Shown here in pieces: positions 1 through 11,100 of a stretch of DNA of 64,000 nucleotides. Positions within the stretch are counted from its first letter, which is position 1, and each line of letters starts with the position of its first letter. Source of the stretch: Bacteroidales bacterium (GTDB lineage: Bacteria; Bacteroidota; Bacteroidia; Bacteroidales; UBA932); the NCBI GenBank assembly GCA_024398105.1, contig JAKSJP010000004.1:80052-144051 (forward strand). Direction: 5' to 3'. The notes beneath the pieces are model-generated. The model saw only the letters and a list, made by a program, of their open reading frames with translations. It was not told the origin of the DNA and searched no databases. The translations under genes were made by a program, and so were the position numbers.

Positions 1-987
1 GAAGAGCTGTTCCCTGATCCTCAGCTCAAGGTCTGTCGCCCTGTCCTTCAGGGAATTGATCTTCTGCCTTGTGCTTTCTCCTTTGCCTTTCTGGCTCTGC
101 AGGTCTCGTATGGCCTTGCGTATATTCCAGAGCTGGGGATAGTCCGGATGGTCGGAGAATAGATGCTCGTATGTGAATGACAGCATCTTGTCGTTGACAC
201 GTGTAGGGTTGCCTATGCGCAGTACGCTCAGTCCGGAGTCTACCAGCTTCTCGCTGATCCAGTCTACCGCCATGTTGCTCTGGGCACATACCATGATCTG
301 GCATTCGCGTCGCAGGGTCTCGTAGATGGCCTCGACCAGAGTTGTGGTCTTTCCGGTGCCCGGAGGCCCATGGACTACCATGACGTCCTTTGCGCGTAGC
401 ACTTCGTTGACCGCCTGTTCCTGAGTGGAATTCAGACCTGGGAAATGGATCGGTGTCAGGTTCAGCTTGCCCAGAGGGGAGTCCCCATATATGAGGTCAC
501 GCAGCTCCTTGAGGCGTCCCTTGTCGGCATTGATGACTTTGTTGAGGGACTCGAACATCAGACGGTAGGAAGTCTCGTCGAAGTATAGCTGTACTCCCAG
601 ATTCTCAGCGGCGGCTATCTCTGCGAAGCCTCGTCCCTGTGGCAGGGCGACTACCATGCGGTCATCGTCCACATAGCTTACAGTCGCGACATATTTCATG
701 AACTTGACTTCTGGCTCGCTGCTCTTCCATGTGAAGAACATCACTGGCTTGCCGTATTCGAAACCATGTTCTACGTCCTTGTCCTGAGTACGGTGCAGTT
801 CCACTACCTGCTGGTTCAGTGAGTTGTAGTAGCTCTGCCCGACATGTACAGGATACCAGCACATACCACGCCTGACCTTCCTGAGCACACCCATCTCCTG
901 GGTCTGCTTCAGAAAGGAATCCTTCTCAGCTTCATACTCCATCCGGAGCAGTGAGGCCTGGCGGCTGAGTTCCTGTATTGCGTTCAC
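1..987 (-). CDS. Superfamily I DNA/RNA helicase, N-terminal 329 residues (cut by window start)
   Basis: The reading frame runs off the left edge; only the N-terminal part of an Upf1/IGHMBP2-like SF1 helicase (AAA_11 type) is present. A Walker A motif GPPGTGKT is followed by a helicase Ia-like segment (CAQSNMAVDWI), which gives the family call. Before the ATPase lies a domain of roughly 200 residues with a beta-rich look. I chose the GTG at 987 because it overlaps the stop of the upstream cyclophilin gene (TAGTG), a translational-coupling arrangement; an ATG at 942 is the alternative. It is the third gene of a minus-strand run (dehydrogenase, cyclophilin, helicase). The DEAD-like Walker B and the C-terminal RecA domain lie outside the window, so integrity is unknown. 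Confidence 0.8.
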   Translation of the reverse strand, partial: MNAIQELSRQASLLRMEYEAEKDSFLKQTQEMGVLRKVRRGMCWYPVHVGQSYYNSLNQQVVELHRTQDKDVEHGFEYGKPVMFFTWKSSEPEVKFMKYVATVSYVDDDRMVVALPQGRGFAEIAAAENLGVQLYFDETSYRLMFESLNKVINADKGRLKELRDLIYGDSPLGKLNLTPIHFPGLNSTQEQAVNEVLRAKDVMVVHGPPGTGKTTTLVEAIYETLRRECQIMVCAQSNMAVDWISEKLVDSGLSVLRIGNPTRVNDKMLSFTYEHLFSDHPDYPQLWNIRKAIRDLQSQKGKGESTRQKINSLKDRATDLELRIREQLF

Positions 988-1727
988 TAGTCGATGACTT
1001 CCATCTTCATGCTGATGTCCTTGAGAGGACGGTCAGAACGGTCTGTAGTGACTTCCTGGATCTTCGCGACGATCTCGAGACCCTGCTCTACTTCTCCGAA
1101 GACAGTGTACTGGTCGTCAAGGAACGGTGTTCCGCCGAGGGTCGTGTATGCCTCCTTCTGCTCTGCAGAAAGCTGGCCGAGGTTCTGGTCCTTCACGATC
1201 TGCTGGGTCAGCTCGTTGAGCTCGTCCTGGAGCTTCTGGAGAGCGGCGTTGTCGCGGTTCCTTCTCATTGCCATGATGAGGTCCCTGCGGTCAGAGCAGA
1301 GCTGGTTGAATACAGACTGCATAGCCTGCATCTTCATCTGCTTCTCAAGCTGGCCGAGCTGGCCCTCCTTATAGGTCTGGCCCCATACGATGTAGAACTG
1401 GCAGCCGCTGCTGCGTCTTTCAGGGTTGACGTTGTCACCCTGGCGTGCTGCCGCAAGCGCACCTCTCTTGTGGAAGAGTCCTGTCTTGAACTCTGCAGGA
1501 AGGGTGTATCCTGCGTCTCCGCTTCCGAGCTGCTTGCCCTTTGTAGCGCCCTTGCTCTCAGGGTCTCCGCCCTGGATCATGAAATCCTTGATTACTCTGT
1601 GGAAGAGTGTTCCGTCATAGAAACCTTCCTTCGCGAGCTTGATGAAGTTGTCGCGGTGGAGGGGAGTCTCGTCGTAGAGCTTCACTACGATGTCTCCGAG
1701 ATCTGTGATTATCTTTACTTTGCTCAT
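987..1727 (-). CDS. Cyclophilin-type peptidyl-prolyl cis-trans isomerase with helical insert
   Basis: Catalyses proline cis-trans isomerisation during protein folding. There is no signal peptide, so it is probably cytoplasmic. The cyclophilin signature FHRVIKDFMIQGGD lies at about residues 42-54, and the substrate-pocket strand GCQFYIV at about 108-114. Between that strand and the final PFLDDQYTVFGEV segment sits a charged, helix-prone insert of about 80 residues (roughly 117-198), making the protein 246 residues rather than the usual 160-200. The gene lies 15 nt downstream of a short-chain dehydrogenase and its stop overlaps the helicase start, so the three are probably co-transcribed. The family call is secure; the role of the insert is unknown. 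Confidence 0.9.
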   Translation of the reverse strand: MSKVKIITDLGDIVVKLYDETPLHRDNFIKLAKEGFYDGTLFHRVIKDFMIQGGDPESKGATKGKQLGSGDAGYTLPAEFKTGLFHKRGALAAARQGDNVNPERRSSGCQFYIVWGQTYKEGQLGQLEKQMKMQAMQSVFNQLCSDRRDLIMAMRRNRDNAALQKLQDELNELTQQIVKDQNLGQLSAEQKEAYTTLGGTPFLDDQYTVFGEVEQGLEIVAKIQEVTTDRSDRPLKDISMKMEVID

Positions 1728-1742
1728 ATTCTTATGTGTTGA

Positions 1743-2504
1743 TTACTGTTCCCTGTATACTACGCTTCCGCTGCCCTGATGGGTCGCCAGGATGAGGACC
1801 TCGGCGATCTGGACATGGGCTGGAGCCGATGCAGCATAGAACGCCACGTCGGCGATGTCATCTCCTGTGAGAGGCTTGATTCCCTGATAGACCTTGTCTG
1901 CACGTGCATCATCACCATGGAAACGTACATTCGAGAAATTGGTCTCGACGAGGCCTGGCTTGAGGTTGGTCACGCGTACGGCCGATGGTGCGACGTCGAT
2001 CCTGAGACCGTCAGAGATGGTCTTGACCGCAGCCTTGGTCGCGCAGTAGACGTTTCCTCCGGCATATGCTGCATCACCTGCGACGCTGCCGATGTTGATT
2101 ATATGACCATGGTTCCTTGAAATCATGCCTGGCACGATGTATCTGGTCATGTTGAGCAATCCTTTGATATTGGTGTCGATCATCTGGTCCCAGTCGTCGA
2201 AGTCTCCTTCGTACTCCGGTTCAAGTCCGCGGGCGAGACCTGCGTTGTTGATCAGTACGTCGATGTCCTGCCACTCCTGAGGAATGCTTTCTACGGCAGC
2301 CTTCACGGCCTCTCTGTCGCGTACGTCATATGGAAGGACGAGTACTTTTGCACCATACTGCTCAAGCTCTGTCCTGAGGCTCTCGAGGAGCTCTCCGCGA
2401 CGTCCTGTGATTATTGTATCATAGCCTCCCTGGGCGAATTTACGTGCGCAAGCTTCACCGATTCCACTGGTCGCACCTGTGATGAGAACGATTTTTCTGT
2501 CCAT
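1743..2504 (-). CDS. Short-chain dehydrogenase/reductase (YdfG-like)
   Basis: NAD(P)-dependent oxidoreductase of the classical SDR family, 253 residues. The cofactor motif TGATSGIG is at residues 9-16, NNAG follows the fourth strand, and the catalytic Ser (NIGSVAG) and YxxxK (YCATK) are present. The closest named relatives by pattern are the YdfG/serine 3-dehydrogenase-like enzymes that act on 3-hydroxy acids; the substrate is not readable here. The frame stays open to 2612, but the ATG at 2504 starts exactly at the Rossmann strand and leaves a promoter-sized gap to the divergent gene at 2578. First gene of the minus-strand run ending in the helicase. Confidence 0.85.
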   Translation of the reverse strand: MDRKIVLITGATSGIGEACARKFAQGGYDTIITGRRGELLESLRTELEQYGAKVLVLPYDVRDREAVKAAVESIPQEWQDIDVLINNAGLARGLEPEYEGDFDDWDQMIDTNIKGLLNMTRYIVPGMISRNHGHIINIGSVAGDAAYAGGNVYCATKAAVKTISDGLRIDVAPSAVRVTNLKPGLVETNFSNVRFHGDDARADKVYQGIKPLTGDDIADVAFYAASAPAHVQIAEVLILATHQGSGSVVYREQ

Positions 2505-2577
2505 TTTGTCAAGATTACCCTGCAAAGATGGCGAAATATCCTGACATTTCTTAAATTTACACGATAAGAAACTGGAT

Positions 2578-3147
2578 ATGAATATGAGAAAGGTTCTTAT
2601 AGCTGTGCTCATCGCGTCTTTCGCGGCATCCTGCGGAACTTCACGTTCTGCAGCGGTTGCGGTGTCGGGAGGTGACGAGCTGGCTGTGCGTGGTTCACAG
2701 GAACGTAGTGAGATAGTATCTGACGGATATCAGAGGATAGATTCCAGGAAAAACGCCAGCTCAATAAGCCGTGTGGATATCAAGGACGAGGAGCTTGGGT
2801 CGTACAATACTATATTCGAATACCTTAGAGGCCGTGTGCCTGGTGTGCAGATAGGCTATGCCGGTCCTGGCGGGACCCCTTCGGTCACGATACGCGGCGA
2901 GAACTCTTTCAATGCCGGTACCCAACCGCTTTTCGTCGTTGACGGCGCAGTCGTAAGCGACATCGCCTCCATCAACCCTAACGATGTGGCGAGTGTGAAT
3001 GTGCTGAAGGATTCTTCCACCTCCATCTATGGCTCAAGAGGCGCCGGAGGTGTCATTGTCATCAAGACAAAATCCGCCCAGGAGGCTGCCGCAAGGGCTG
3101 TAGCGGAGAAGAAAGCCGCGAAGGCTGCCAGACGCTCCGGAAAATAG
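2578..3147 (+). CDS. Lipoprotein consisting of a stand-alone TonB-receptor plug domain
   Basis: 189 residues. A lipoprotein signal peptide ends in the lipobox AASC (Cys19, or Cys17 if the ATG at 2584 is used). Residues about 55-165 look like the plug domain of SusC-type TonB-dependent receptors: FEYLRGRVPGVQI, SVTIRG, FVVDGAVV and the closing GSRGAGGVIVIKTK are all typical. No beta-barrel follows; the C-terminus is a short Ala/Lys-rich tail. The next gene is an unrelated lipoprotein with its own start, so this is not obviously a frameshifted receptor. It may be a free plug that partners with TonB or a barrel protein, or a remnant; the sequence cannot separate these. Confidence 0.75.
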   Translation: MNMRKVLIAVLIASFAASCGTSRSAAVAVSGGDELAVRGSQERSEIVSDGYQRIDSRKNASSISRVDIKDEELGSYNTIFEYLRGRVPGVQIGYAGPGGTPSVTIRGENSFNAGTQPLFVVDGAVVSDIASINPNDVASVNVLKDSSTSIYGSRGAGGVIVIKTKSAQEAAARAVAEKKAAKAARRSGK

Positions 3148-3183
3148 CAGTATATCCCGAAAGACTATTAGACCGATAATTAT

Positions 3184-4068
3184 ATGACCATGAAGAAATA
3201 TCTATTTGCTGCAGCTGCGATGCTGTTCTTGCTCGTAGGCTGCGAACCTAAGCAGAAAGTTTCAAGTGAGACTGAGATAGCTGCATACTCGGATTCGACC
3301 GCGTTGCTGATGTTCAATGTCGATGTCGAGCTTCCGATAGCTGCTGACGAGGTCAATGCCAACGTCCGTCGTGACCTCTTGGATGTCGTTGTTGAGAATT
3401 TCAGCAAGTTCGGATATGAGGAATCGGTCATCGGCCACATCGAAGGCGTTTCGCCTGAGCTGGATATCCAGACACTTGTCGACAAGCTCGGATCAGAGGT
3501 CTTCGTGTCTCTTGGTAAGCTGGCTGAGGCAGACTATGAGGACAGGATGAGGTCCGGCGCTGGAAGGGAGTTCGCGCTTGAATTCGACTTCGACGAGCAC
3601 TATGATTTCCAGTGGGAGTGCATGAGCACCCTTTCCCGTATCCTCGATGCAGATAAGTACTGGGTATACCTTTCTGAGGACTATGTCTACATGGGAGGAG
3701 CCCATGGCGGTATCGGAGGCGCCGGCTACCTTACCTACAGCAAGGAGGACGGCAGCAGGATCACTGGTTTCCTTGATCCGTCCAAGCTTGACGAGATCCA
3801 GCCTATACTCCGCCAGGGTATCGTGAGATTCTTTGACGAGTCAGGCGAAGACATCTCTGAGGATGAGGTGATCGACTATCTCTTCATCGAAGACGGCATA
3901 ATCCCGTTCCCTGCCTATGAGCCATACCCGACAGAGGACGGTCTCAACTTCATCTACCAGCAGTACGAGATCGCACCATATGCGATGGGCATGCCTTCAT
4001 TCACCGTACCGTTCTCCGAAATCAAGCCATTCCTTTCAGAATCAGCCAGAAAGGCCCTCGGCCTTTAA
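3184..4068 (+). CDS. Lipoprotein with RsiV-like DUF4163/DUF3298 domains
   Basis: 294 residues with an N-terminal signal peptide and lipobox LVGC (Cys20). The C-terminal half contains the GGAHG turn followed by a strand reading LTYSKEDGSRI and a helix starting LDEIQPILRQGI, the pattern of the DUF3298 domain found in RsiV, the lysozyme-binding anti-sigma factor. There is no anti-sigma domain or transmembrane segment here, so it is a surface or periplasmic lipoprotein of unknown ligand. It follows the plug-only lipoprotein by 36 nt and probably shares its transcript. A strong hairpin terminator lies after it. An ATG two codons downstream (3190) is an equally good start. Confidence 0.75.
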   Translation: MTMKKYLFAAAAMLFLLVGCEPKQKVSSETEIAAYSDSTALLMFNVDVELPIAADEVNANVRRDLLDVVVENFSKFGYEESVIGHIEGVSPELDIQTLVDKLGSEVFVSLGKLAEADYEDRMRSGAGREFALEFDFDEHYDFQWECMSTLSRILDADKYWVYLSEDYVYMGGAHGGIGGAGYLTYSKEDGSRITGFLDPSKLDEIQPILRQGIVRFFDESGEDISEDEVIDYLFIEDGIIPFPAYEPYPTEDGLNFIYQQYEIAPYAMGMPSFTVPFSEIKPFLSESARKALGL

Positions 4069-4108
4069 TATGCTGAATAGTGTAACTGTTTGAATAGCAG
4101 TCTATTAA

Positions 4109-4144
4109 AAAATTACTTTCGGCCTTTTGACCGAAAGTAATTTT
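4109..4144. terminator. Bidirectional hairpin terminator between convergent genes
   Basis: Perfect 14-bp inverted repeat (arms 4109-4122 and 4131-4144, arm core TTACTTTCGG) with an 8-nt loop, A-rich on the left and T-rich on the right. It sits between the convergent genes ending at 4068 and 4194 and should work on both strands. Confidence 0.9.
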
Positions 4145-4193
4145 GTATATTGCTGATTATCAGTTGATTGTGTTGTTTGCGATTGTGCGTCTG

Positions 4194-5069
4194 CTACTTG
4201 CGGACGGTGTCGTTGAGCCATCTCTCGAGCTCGCCGACGAACTCACGCTTGAAGTTTTTCTCAGACCAGCCCCAGCCGTGACCGCCTGTAGGCCAGATGT
4301 GCATTGAAGCGCTGACCTTGTTTGCTACGAGGGCCTCGTAGTATCTGAGGCTGTTCGCAACCGGTACGAGGTAGTCGTCAGATGAGAGGAGGATGAGTGC
4401 AGGAGGAGTCTGCGGAGTGACGTGCTTGTCATTTGAGTAAAGGTCTACGATCTCCTGTGACGGGTTCTCGCCAAGGAGTCCGTCGTATGAGCCTTTGTGG
4501 GTGATGGCGAGGTCCATGGTTGTCACAGGGTAGAAGAGGATCTGGAACTCAGGACGGTTCTCGTCGCTTGTGAAATGGGTAGCAGCTGTCGAAGCGAGGT
4601 GACCACCTGCAGAACATCCCATGACACCTACATGCTCGATGCCGAGGTCCTTGCGGCCCTTCATGATCCTGATTGCTTCCTGAAGGTCGCTGAGTGGAAC
4701 GTCATGGTGTCCTCTTGGAAGACGGTACTCGAGGAGTACGAAGGTGTATCCCTGAGCGTTGAACCAATCCTTGAAGTCGCGTCCCTCATGTGTGTCGGAC
4801 ATCACGGCGTAACCGCCGCCCGGGCATGAGATGATGCAGTATCCGTTAGGCTCCCTTGCAGGGTAGATCTCCATATATGCCTCTGTGTATTTTGTGCCTT
4901 CAGGGGTCTCGAAGGCGTTAGGTGCACCGTTTGGCCAGATCTGTACGGTCTCCATTCTTGGGCCGAAGCTGAAGCCTCTTGGAGCGCGCTGCTGTCCTGC
5001 TCCAGGTCCCTGGGCGAGGAGCACTGTTGAAATCGCCGCGAGGGCGATGGTAAGAAAGATCTTTTTCAT
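4194..5069 (-). CDS. Secreted alpha/beta hydrolase, acetyl-xylan-esterase-like
   Basis: 291 residues with a type I signal peptide ending near LLAQ (residue 20). The fold is alpha/beta hydrolase: an oxyanion-hole strand ISCPGGGY at about 80-87, nucleophile elbow GCSAGG with Ser153, an acidic residue in SSDDYLVP, and the His in GGHGWGW. This pattern is that of esterases removing acetyl or similar groups from hemicellulose or acting on short acyl esters; the substrate is inferred only. The frame is open to a TTG at 5090, but the ATG at 5069 begins the signal peptide directly. It is convergent with the RsiV-like lipoprotein and divergent from nhaD. Confidence 0.8.
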   Translation of the reverse strand: MKKIFLTIALAAISTVLLAQGPGAGQQRAPRGFSFGPRMETVQIWPNGAPNAFETPEGTKYTEAYMEIYPAREPNGYCIISCPGGGYAVMSDTHEGRDFKDWFNAQGYTFVLLEYRLPRGHHDVPLSDLQEAIRIMKGRKDLGIEHVGVMGCSAGGHLASTAATHFTSDENRPEFQILFYPVTTMDLAITHKGSYDGLLGENPSQEIVDLYSNDKHVTPQTPPALILLSSDDYLVPVANSLRYYEALVANKVSASMHIWPTGGHGWGWSEKNFKREFVGELERWLNDTVRK

Positions 5070-5087
5070 GTGATTAGTTATTTTTTT

Positions 5088-5095
5088 CAAAAATA
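5088..5095 (-). promoter_or_regulatory. Bacteroidota promoter -7 box for the esterase gene
   Basis: TATTTTTG on the minus strand, matching the TAnnTTTG -7 consensus, 18 nt before the esterase ATG at 5069. Confidence 0.5.
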
Positions 5096-5118
5096 AGCAA
5101 AAATGTAAAAAAACGGGA

Positions 5119-5126
5119 TATCTTTG
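5119..5126 (+). promoter_or_regulatory. Bacteroidota promoter -7 box for nhaD
   Basis: TATCTTTG matches TAnnTTTG and stands 28 nt before the nhaD ATG. No clear -33 TTTG at the usual distance. Confidence 0.6.
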
Positions 5127-5154
5127 CGACCTGTTTCTTAGTTAGTGTGCAAAT

Positions 5155-6462
5155 ATGACTACCACCATTGTCCTGATATTCTTGATAGGATATCTTTTTA
5201 TCGCCGTTGAAAGCTTCACGAAAGTGGACAAGGCGGCCATCTCACTTCTGATGTGCGTCCTGTGCTGGACCGTCTTCGCCTTGGGCGGAGGGGCTGACGG
5301 AAATCTCTCTCATGTACTCGAATCAAGCCTGGGAGAAGCAGGTACGACAATCTTCTTCCTCATGGGAGCCATGGCCATCGTCGAGCTCGTCGATACCTAC
5401 GGAGGCTTCAATTTCGTCCGTAAGCTTCTCATGACGACTTCAAAGCGAAGTCTCTTCTGGAGAATGGCTGTTATGACCGCGGTCATGAGTGCAATCCTCG
5501 ACAACCTTACAACTACCATCGTAATGATGATGATACTGGGCAAGCTCGTGGACAACCATAAGGACGCCCTCATATACACTGCCATGATCGTAATCTCCGC
5601 GAACGCGGGAGGTGCATTCTCTCCGATCGGAGACGTCACGACCATCATGCTCTGGAACGGCAGCATGCTGTCGGCCGTCGGAGTCATCTCACACGTCTTC
5701 CTCCCAGCAGTCGTCAGCTTCGTCGTGCCGGGGCTCATCCTGCAGCATAAGCTTCAGGGCACGCTTGATCCTGTCACCAACTTCAAGCCGATCAAGGTCC
5801 ATGGTGAGGTGTCAAGACGTGACCGCGCCGAAGTGTTCGCCATCGGAGTCGGCGGTCTGTGCAGCGTACCTCTCTTCCATAGTCTTACAGGACTTCCTCC
5901 ATTCATGGGAATACTCATCGTGCTTGCAGTCCTCTGGGTGTTCACCGACATCCTCCACTTCTTCGTCAAGAAGAGTTCTGCAAGCGTGCAGTCAGTGCTC
6001 GGAAAGATCGACATGGAGACAATCCTTTTCTTCCTTGGAATCCTCATGTCAGTCAGCGTGCTTTCTGAGACAGGCGTACTTACAGACTTCGGAAAGATGC
6101 TTTCTGAGAATGTGAAGAGCGATTACCTTCAGACAGGTCTTATCGGAATCCTCTCCAGCGTCGTGGACAACGTACCGCTTGTGGCGGCGTCAATGAAGAT
6201 GTACCCAGTAGCGGATGTGGCAATGGTTGCCGCTGATCCTGCCATGGCATCTCTTGTCCAGGACGGCATATTCTGGCAGCTTCTTGCCTATTGTGCAGGT
6301 ACGGGCGGATCGCTCCTGATCATCGGCTCAGCGGCCGGAGTAGTTGCGATGGGACTTCAGAATGTCTCATTCGGCTGGTACCTCAAGAACATAACATGGA
6401 TAGCGCTTGTAGGCTATGTCGCAGGAATCGCGACCTACGCGCTTCAGAGTCTTGTCTTCTGA
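5155..6462 (+). CDS. nhaD: NhaD-family sodium:proton antiporter
   Basis: 435-residue inner-membrane protein with about eleven or twelve hydrophobic segments. It exchanges Na+ (or Li+) for protons across the inner membrane and supports pH and salt homeostasis. Family features visible are the first helix followed by SFTKVDKAAISLLMC, the polar intramembrane stretch AILDNLTTTIVMMMILG, the conserved ANAGGAFSPIGDVTTIMLW loop, and the late VVDNVPLVAAS motif with its paired partner GTGGSLLIIGSAAGV. Length matches the family. It has its own promoter and is convergent with the AraC-like gene, leaving only 19 nt between the two stops. Confidence 0.9.
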   Translation: MTTTIVLIFLIGYLFIAVESFTKVDKAAISLLMCVLCWTVFALGGGADGNLSHVLESSLGEAGTTIFFLMGAMAIVELVDTYGGFNFVRKLLMTTSKRSLFWRMAVMTAVMSAILDNLTTTIVMMMILGKLVDNHKDALIYTAMIVISANAGGAFSPIGDVTTIMLWNGSMLSAVGVISHVFLPAVVSFVVPGLILQHKLQGTLDPVTNFKPIKVHGEVSRRDRAEVFAIGVGGLCSVPLFHSLTGLPPFMGILIVLAVLWVFTDILHFFVKKSSASVQSVLGKIDMETILFFLGILMSVSVLSETGVLTDFGKMLSENVKSDYLQTGLIGILSSVVDNVPLVAASMKMYPVADVAMVAADPAMASLVQDGIFWQLLAYCAGTGGSLLIIGSAAGVVAMGLQNVSFGWYLKNITWIALVGYVAGIATYALQSLVF

Positions 6463-6481
6463 TATCTGGCTAACGTCCTGA

Positions 6482-7081
6482 TTATCTGATCTTCTTGAGC
6501 TGGTGGAGCAGCTCGATGATTCCGATGCCGATGATGCGCTTGCACGCATTGTTCAGGGCACGGCGGTTAGCGAAACCGCAGTCGGTCGCGATCTGAGCGA
6601 TCCATGCGTCAAGCTCGCCGTCGTTCAGGTCGTTCTTGAACATCTCGATCGCCTCGTTGAGCCTGATGGAATCCATGAAGTCGTTCAATGTGTCGGTAGG
6701 GGATGCCTCCTTGAACATGATGTCGAAACTGCTCTTGTCGAGCCCTACCAGCTCTGCAAGGTCAGCTGCGCTTACCTTGGCGTTCTTATAGATCTTGGTC
6801 TGCTTGATCTGGTTCTCGAGATTCCTGAATACACGTCTATGGTCGTGGATGCCGGCTACGTCCTCGGCATTGAGATGATATGAGTCGAGGAGACTCTCGT
6901 ACATATCGGCTTTCTTTCTCTCCATGCGGAGTTCCTCGTACCTCTTGTAGAGCATAGCATTCCTCTTCTTGAGCTTGCTGCCGACGATTATGAGTCGGAT
7001 TATCCATGCTATCCAGCAGACTAGGAAGACAACAGCGGATACAATGATGATTATATCCAGAGCATTTATATTGTCTGTCAT
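6482..7081 (-). CDS. Membrane-anchored protein with AraC-like helix-turn-helix region
   Basis: 199 residues. One transmembrane segment (about 8-34) is followed by a basic, coiled-coil-like linker (about 35-75). The C-terminal half resembles an AraC-type DNA-binding domain: a helix with VSAADLAELVGLDKSSFDIMFKE, then LNDFMDSIRLNEAIEMF and IAQIATDCGFANRRALNNACKRIIG, which match the two HTH units. The usual PxxY/R segment is poorly kept. A tethered regulator lacking a large periplasmic sensor is implied; its targets are unknown. It is divergent from the 7218 operon and could regulate it, but nothing in the sequence proves that. Confidence 0.7.
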   Translation of the reverse strand: MTDNINALDIIIIVSAVVFLVCWIAWIIRLIIVGSKLKKRNAMLYKRYEELRMERKKADMYESLLDSYHLNAEDVAGIHDHRRVFRNLENQIKQTKIYKNAKVSAADLAELVGLDKSSFDIMFKEASPTDTLNDFMDSIRLNEAIEMFKNDLNDGELDAWIAQIATDCGFANRRALNNACKRIIGIGIIELLHQLKKIR

Positions 7082-7205
7082 ATCGGTCAGGTTCTAGTGT
7101 CTTTTCTTTACGTGTATGCGTCGGGGCTTAATCCCGATTATCAGCAAATATATAAATAAAATCGTTGTTGAAAGAAGGTTATCGCAGTGATTTTTGAAAA
7201 ATGCA

Positions 7206-7213
7206 TATATTTG
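7206..7213 (+). promoter_or_regulatory. Promoter -7 box abutting a start codon
   Basis: TATATTTG lies only 4 nt before the ATG at 7218. If used, transcription would begin at about the start codon, giving a leaderless or near-leaderless message. It also argues against a start at 7194, upstream of the box. Confidence 0.5.
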
Positions 7214-7217
7214 TATC

Positions 7218-8542
7218 ATGCGATACTCAAAGGGCATAACGGCTTTTCTCCTGACATTCCTTGCTTTATCATGCAGGCCTGGAAATATGTGTCAGGTCGA
7301 TTCCTATCCTGAGATTTTTCCTGACTATATCGGCGTCACCGTCCCGGAGAGTATGGCAGGACTCCGTTTCTCAATGGCTGACGGCCGCAGGTCCAATGTG
7401 GAGACCCGAAAGGAAGGAGATGTGATATGGTATAAGGTATCGGCGTGGAACAGGGGAGCAAAGTCAGGTGAGAGCTATAAGGAATTCCCGGTCTACATCA
7501 GCCATGATCCTATCGACCCTTATGTCGCATACCGTCTGATCGAGCCGGCCTATGAAAGCTGGCATGACATGGGCATCTACCAGAGGGAGCTCTCGTCATA
7601 TAAGGAGACGGCGGTCGTGACGAACAGGATCAACGACCGTGGCTGCGTCAACTGCCATACCTTCCCGTCAGGGGATCCGTCCAGGATGCTTTTCCATGCC
7701 AGGGGACGCAACGGTGGAACCGTGTTCGTCGACGGCGGCAAGGCGACCAAGGTCGACCTCTCGAAGGTGGGTCCTATGATGCAGGGAACCTATCCTGCAT
7801 GGAACCCCGACGGACGCTATGTCGTCTTCTCATCCAATTCCACGAACCAGAGCTTCTACACCGCCGCTCATCAGCAGATCGAGGTCTACGACAAGGTGTC
7901 GGACATGATGCTGATGGACCTCCAGACAGGGCAGGTGAGTGTCGTGGCGCAGACTGAAGGCCTTCTCGAGACCTTCCCGAGCTGGTCCGAGGATGGAAAG
8001 ACCCTCTATTACTGCGTCTCTGACAACCCTGGAAACCTTCCGTTCTCCCGCGAGGAGACTCATTATGTGCTGAAGTCTCTCGCTTTCGATGGCGGCAGTT
8101 TCGTCGGCGGACCGCAGACTGTCCTCGATGTGGACAGCCTCTCCGTGTCCTTTCCGCGCGTCAAGGGTGACAAGCTGATATTCACTGCTTCCGCCTACGG
8201 AACTTTCCCTATATGGCACAAGGAGGCGGACCTCTGGATGCTTGATCTGACCGACGGCTCGCTAAGGCCTCTTGATGAGCTCAACAGCGACGACACCGAA
8301 AGCTACCACAGCTGGTCAAGCAACGGCAAGTGGCTGATATTCAGCAGCCGAAGGATAGACGGCCGATACACAAGACTCTTCATCTCGCACTACGGTGAGG
8401 ACGGTAAGTTCTCCAAGCCTTTCCTGCTCCCGCAGCGCGACCCTATGCACAATACCCTGAGACTCAAGTCCTACAACATACCTGAATTCGTGACGGGACC
8501 TGTGGGCGGTCTCGAGAAAGAAACCAAGAAGCTTTTCCAGCC

Positions 8543-8546
<4 letters not shown>
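7218..8546 (+). CDS. TolB/PD40-like lipoprotein with a CxxCH haem-binding motif
   Basis: 442 residues from the ATG at 7218, which begins a lipoprotein signal peptide with lipobox LALSC (Cys19). A single CVNCH motif at residues 143-147 would bind c-type haem if matured. From about residue 185 come repeated strands typical of TolB/PD40 beta-propeller blades (YPAWNPDGRYVVFSSN, FPSWSEDGKTLYYCV, YHSWSSNGKWLIFSSR). The usual reading is a periplasmic or surface-anchored propeller with an added haem site; a redox role is inference. Its stop overlaps the next start (ATGA at 8543-8546), so it is translationally coupled to the membrane protein downstream. Confidence 0.75.
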
Positions 8547-11034
<2,488 letters not shown>

Positions 11035-11100
11035 TAGTTGCCGCAGGACTGTCAAGACTGGCGAGGAATTTGCAGACAGGTCTGGAAAACAATCTACACT

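Noticed and set aside
978-1742. 254-codon open frame opposite the cyclophilin gene
   Set aside because: It is an antisense shadow with Leu/Val/Ser-rich low-information content, while the minus-strand frame has full cyclophilin motifs.
2505-2612. Upstream extension of the SDR at 1743-2504
   Set aside because: The extension would run through the intergenic promoter region, and the conserved Rossmann strand begins directly after the ATG at 2504.
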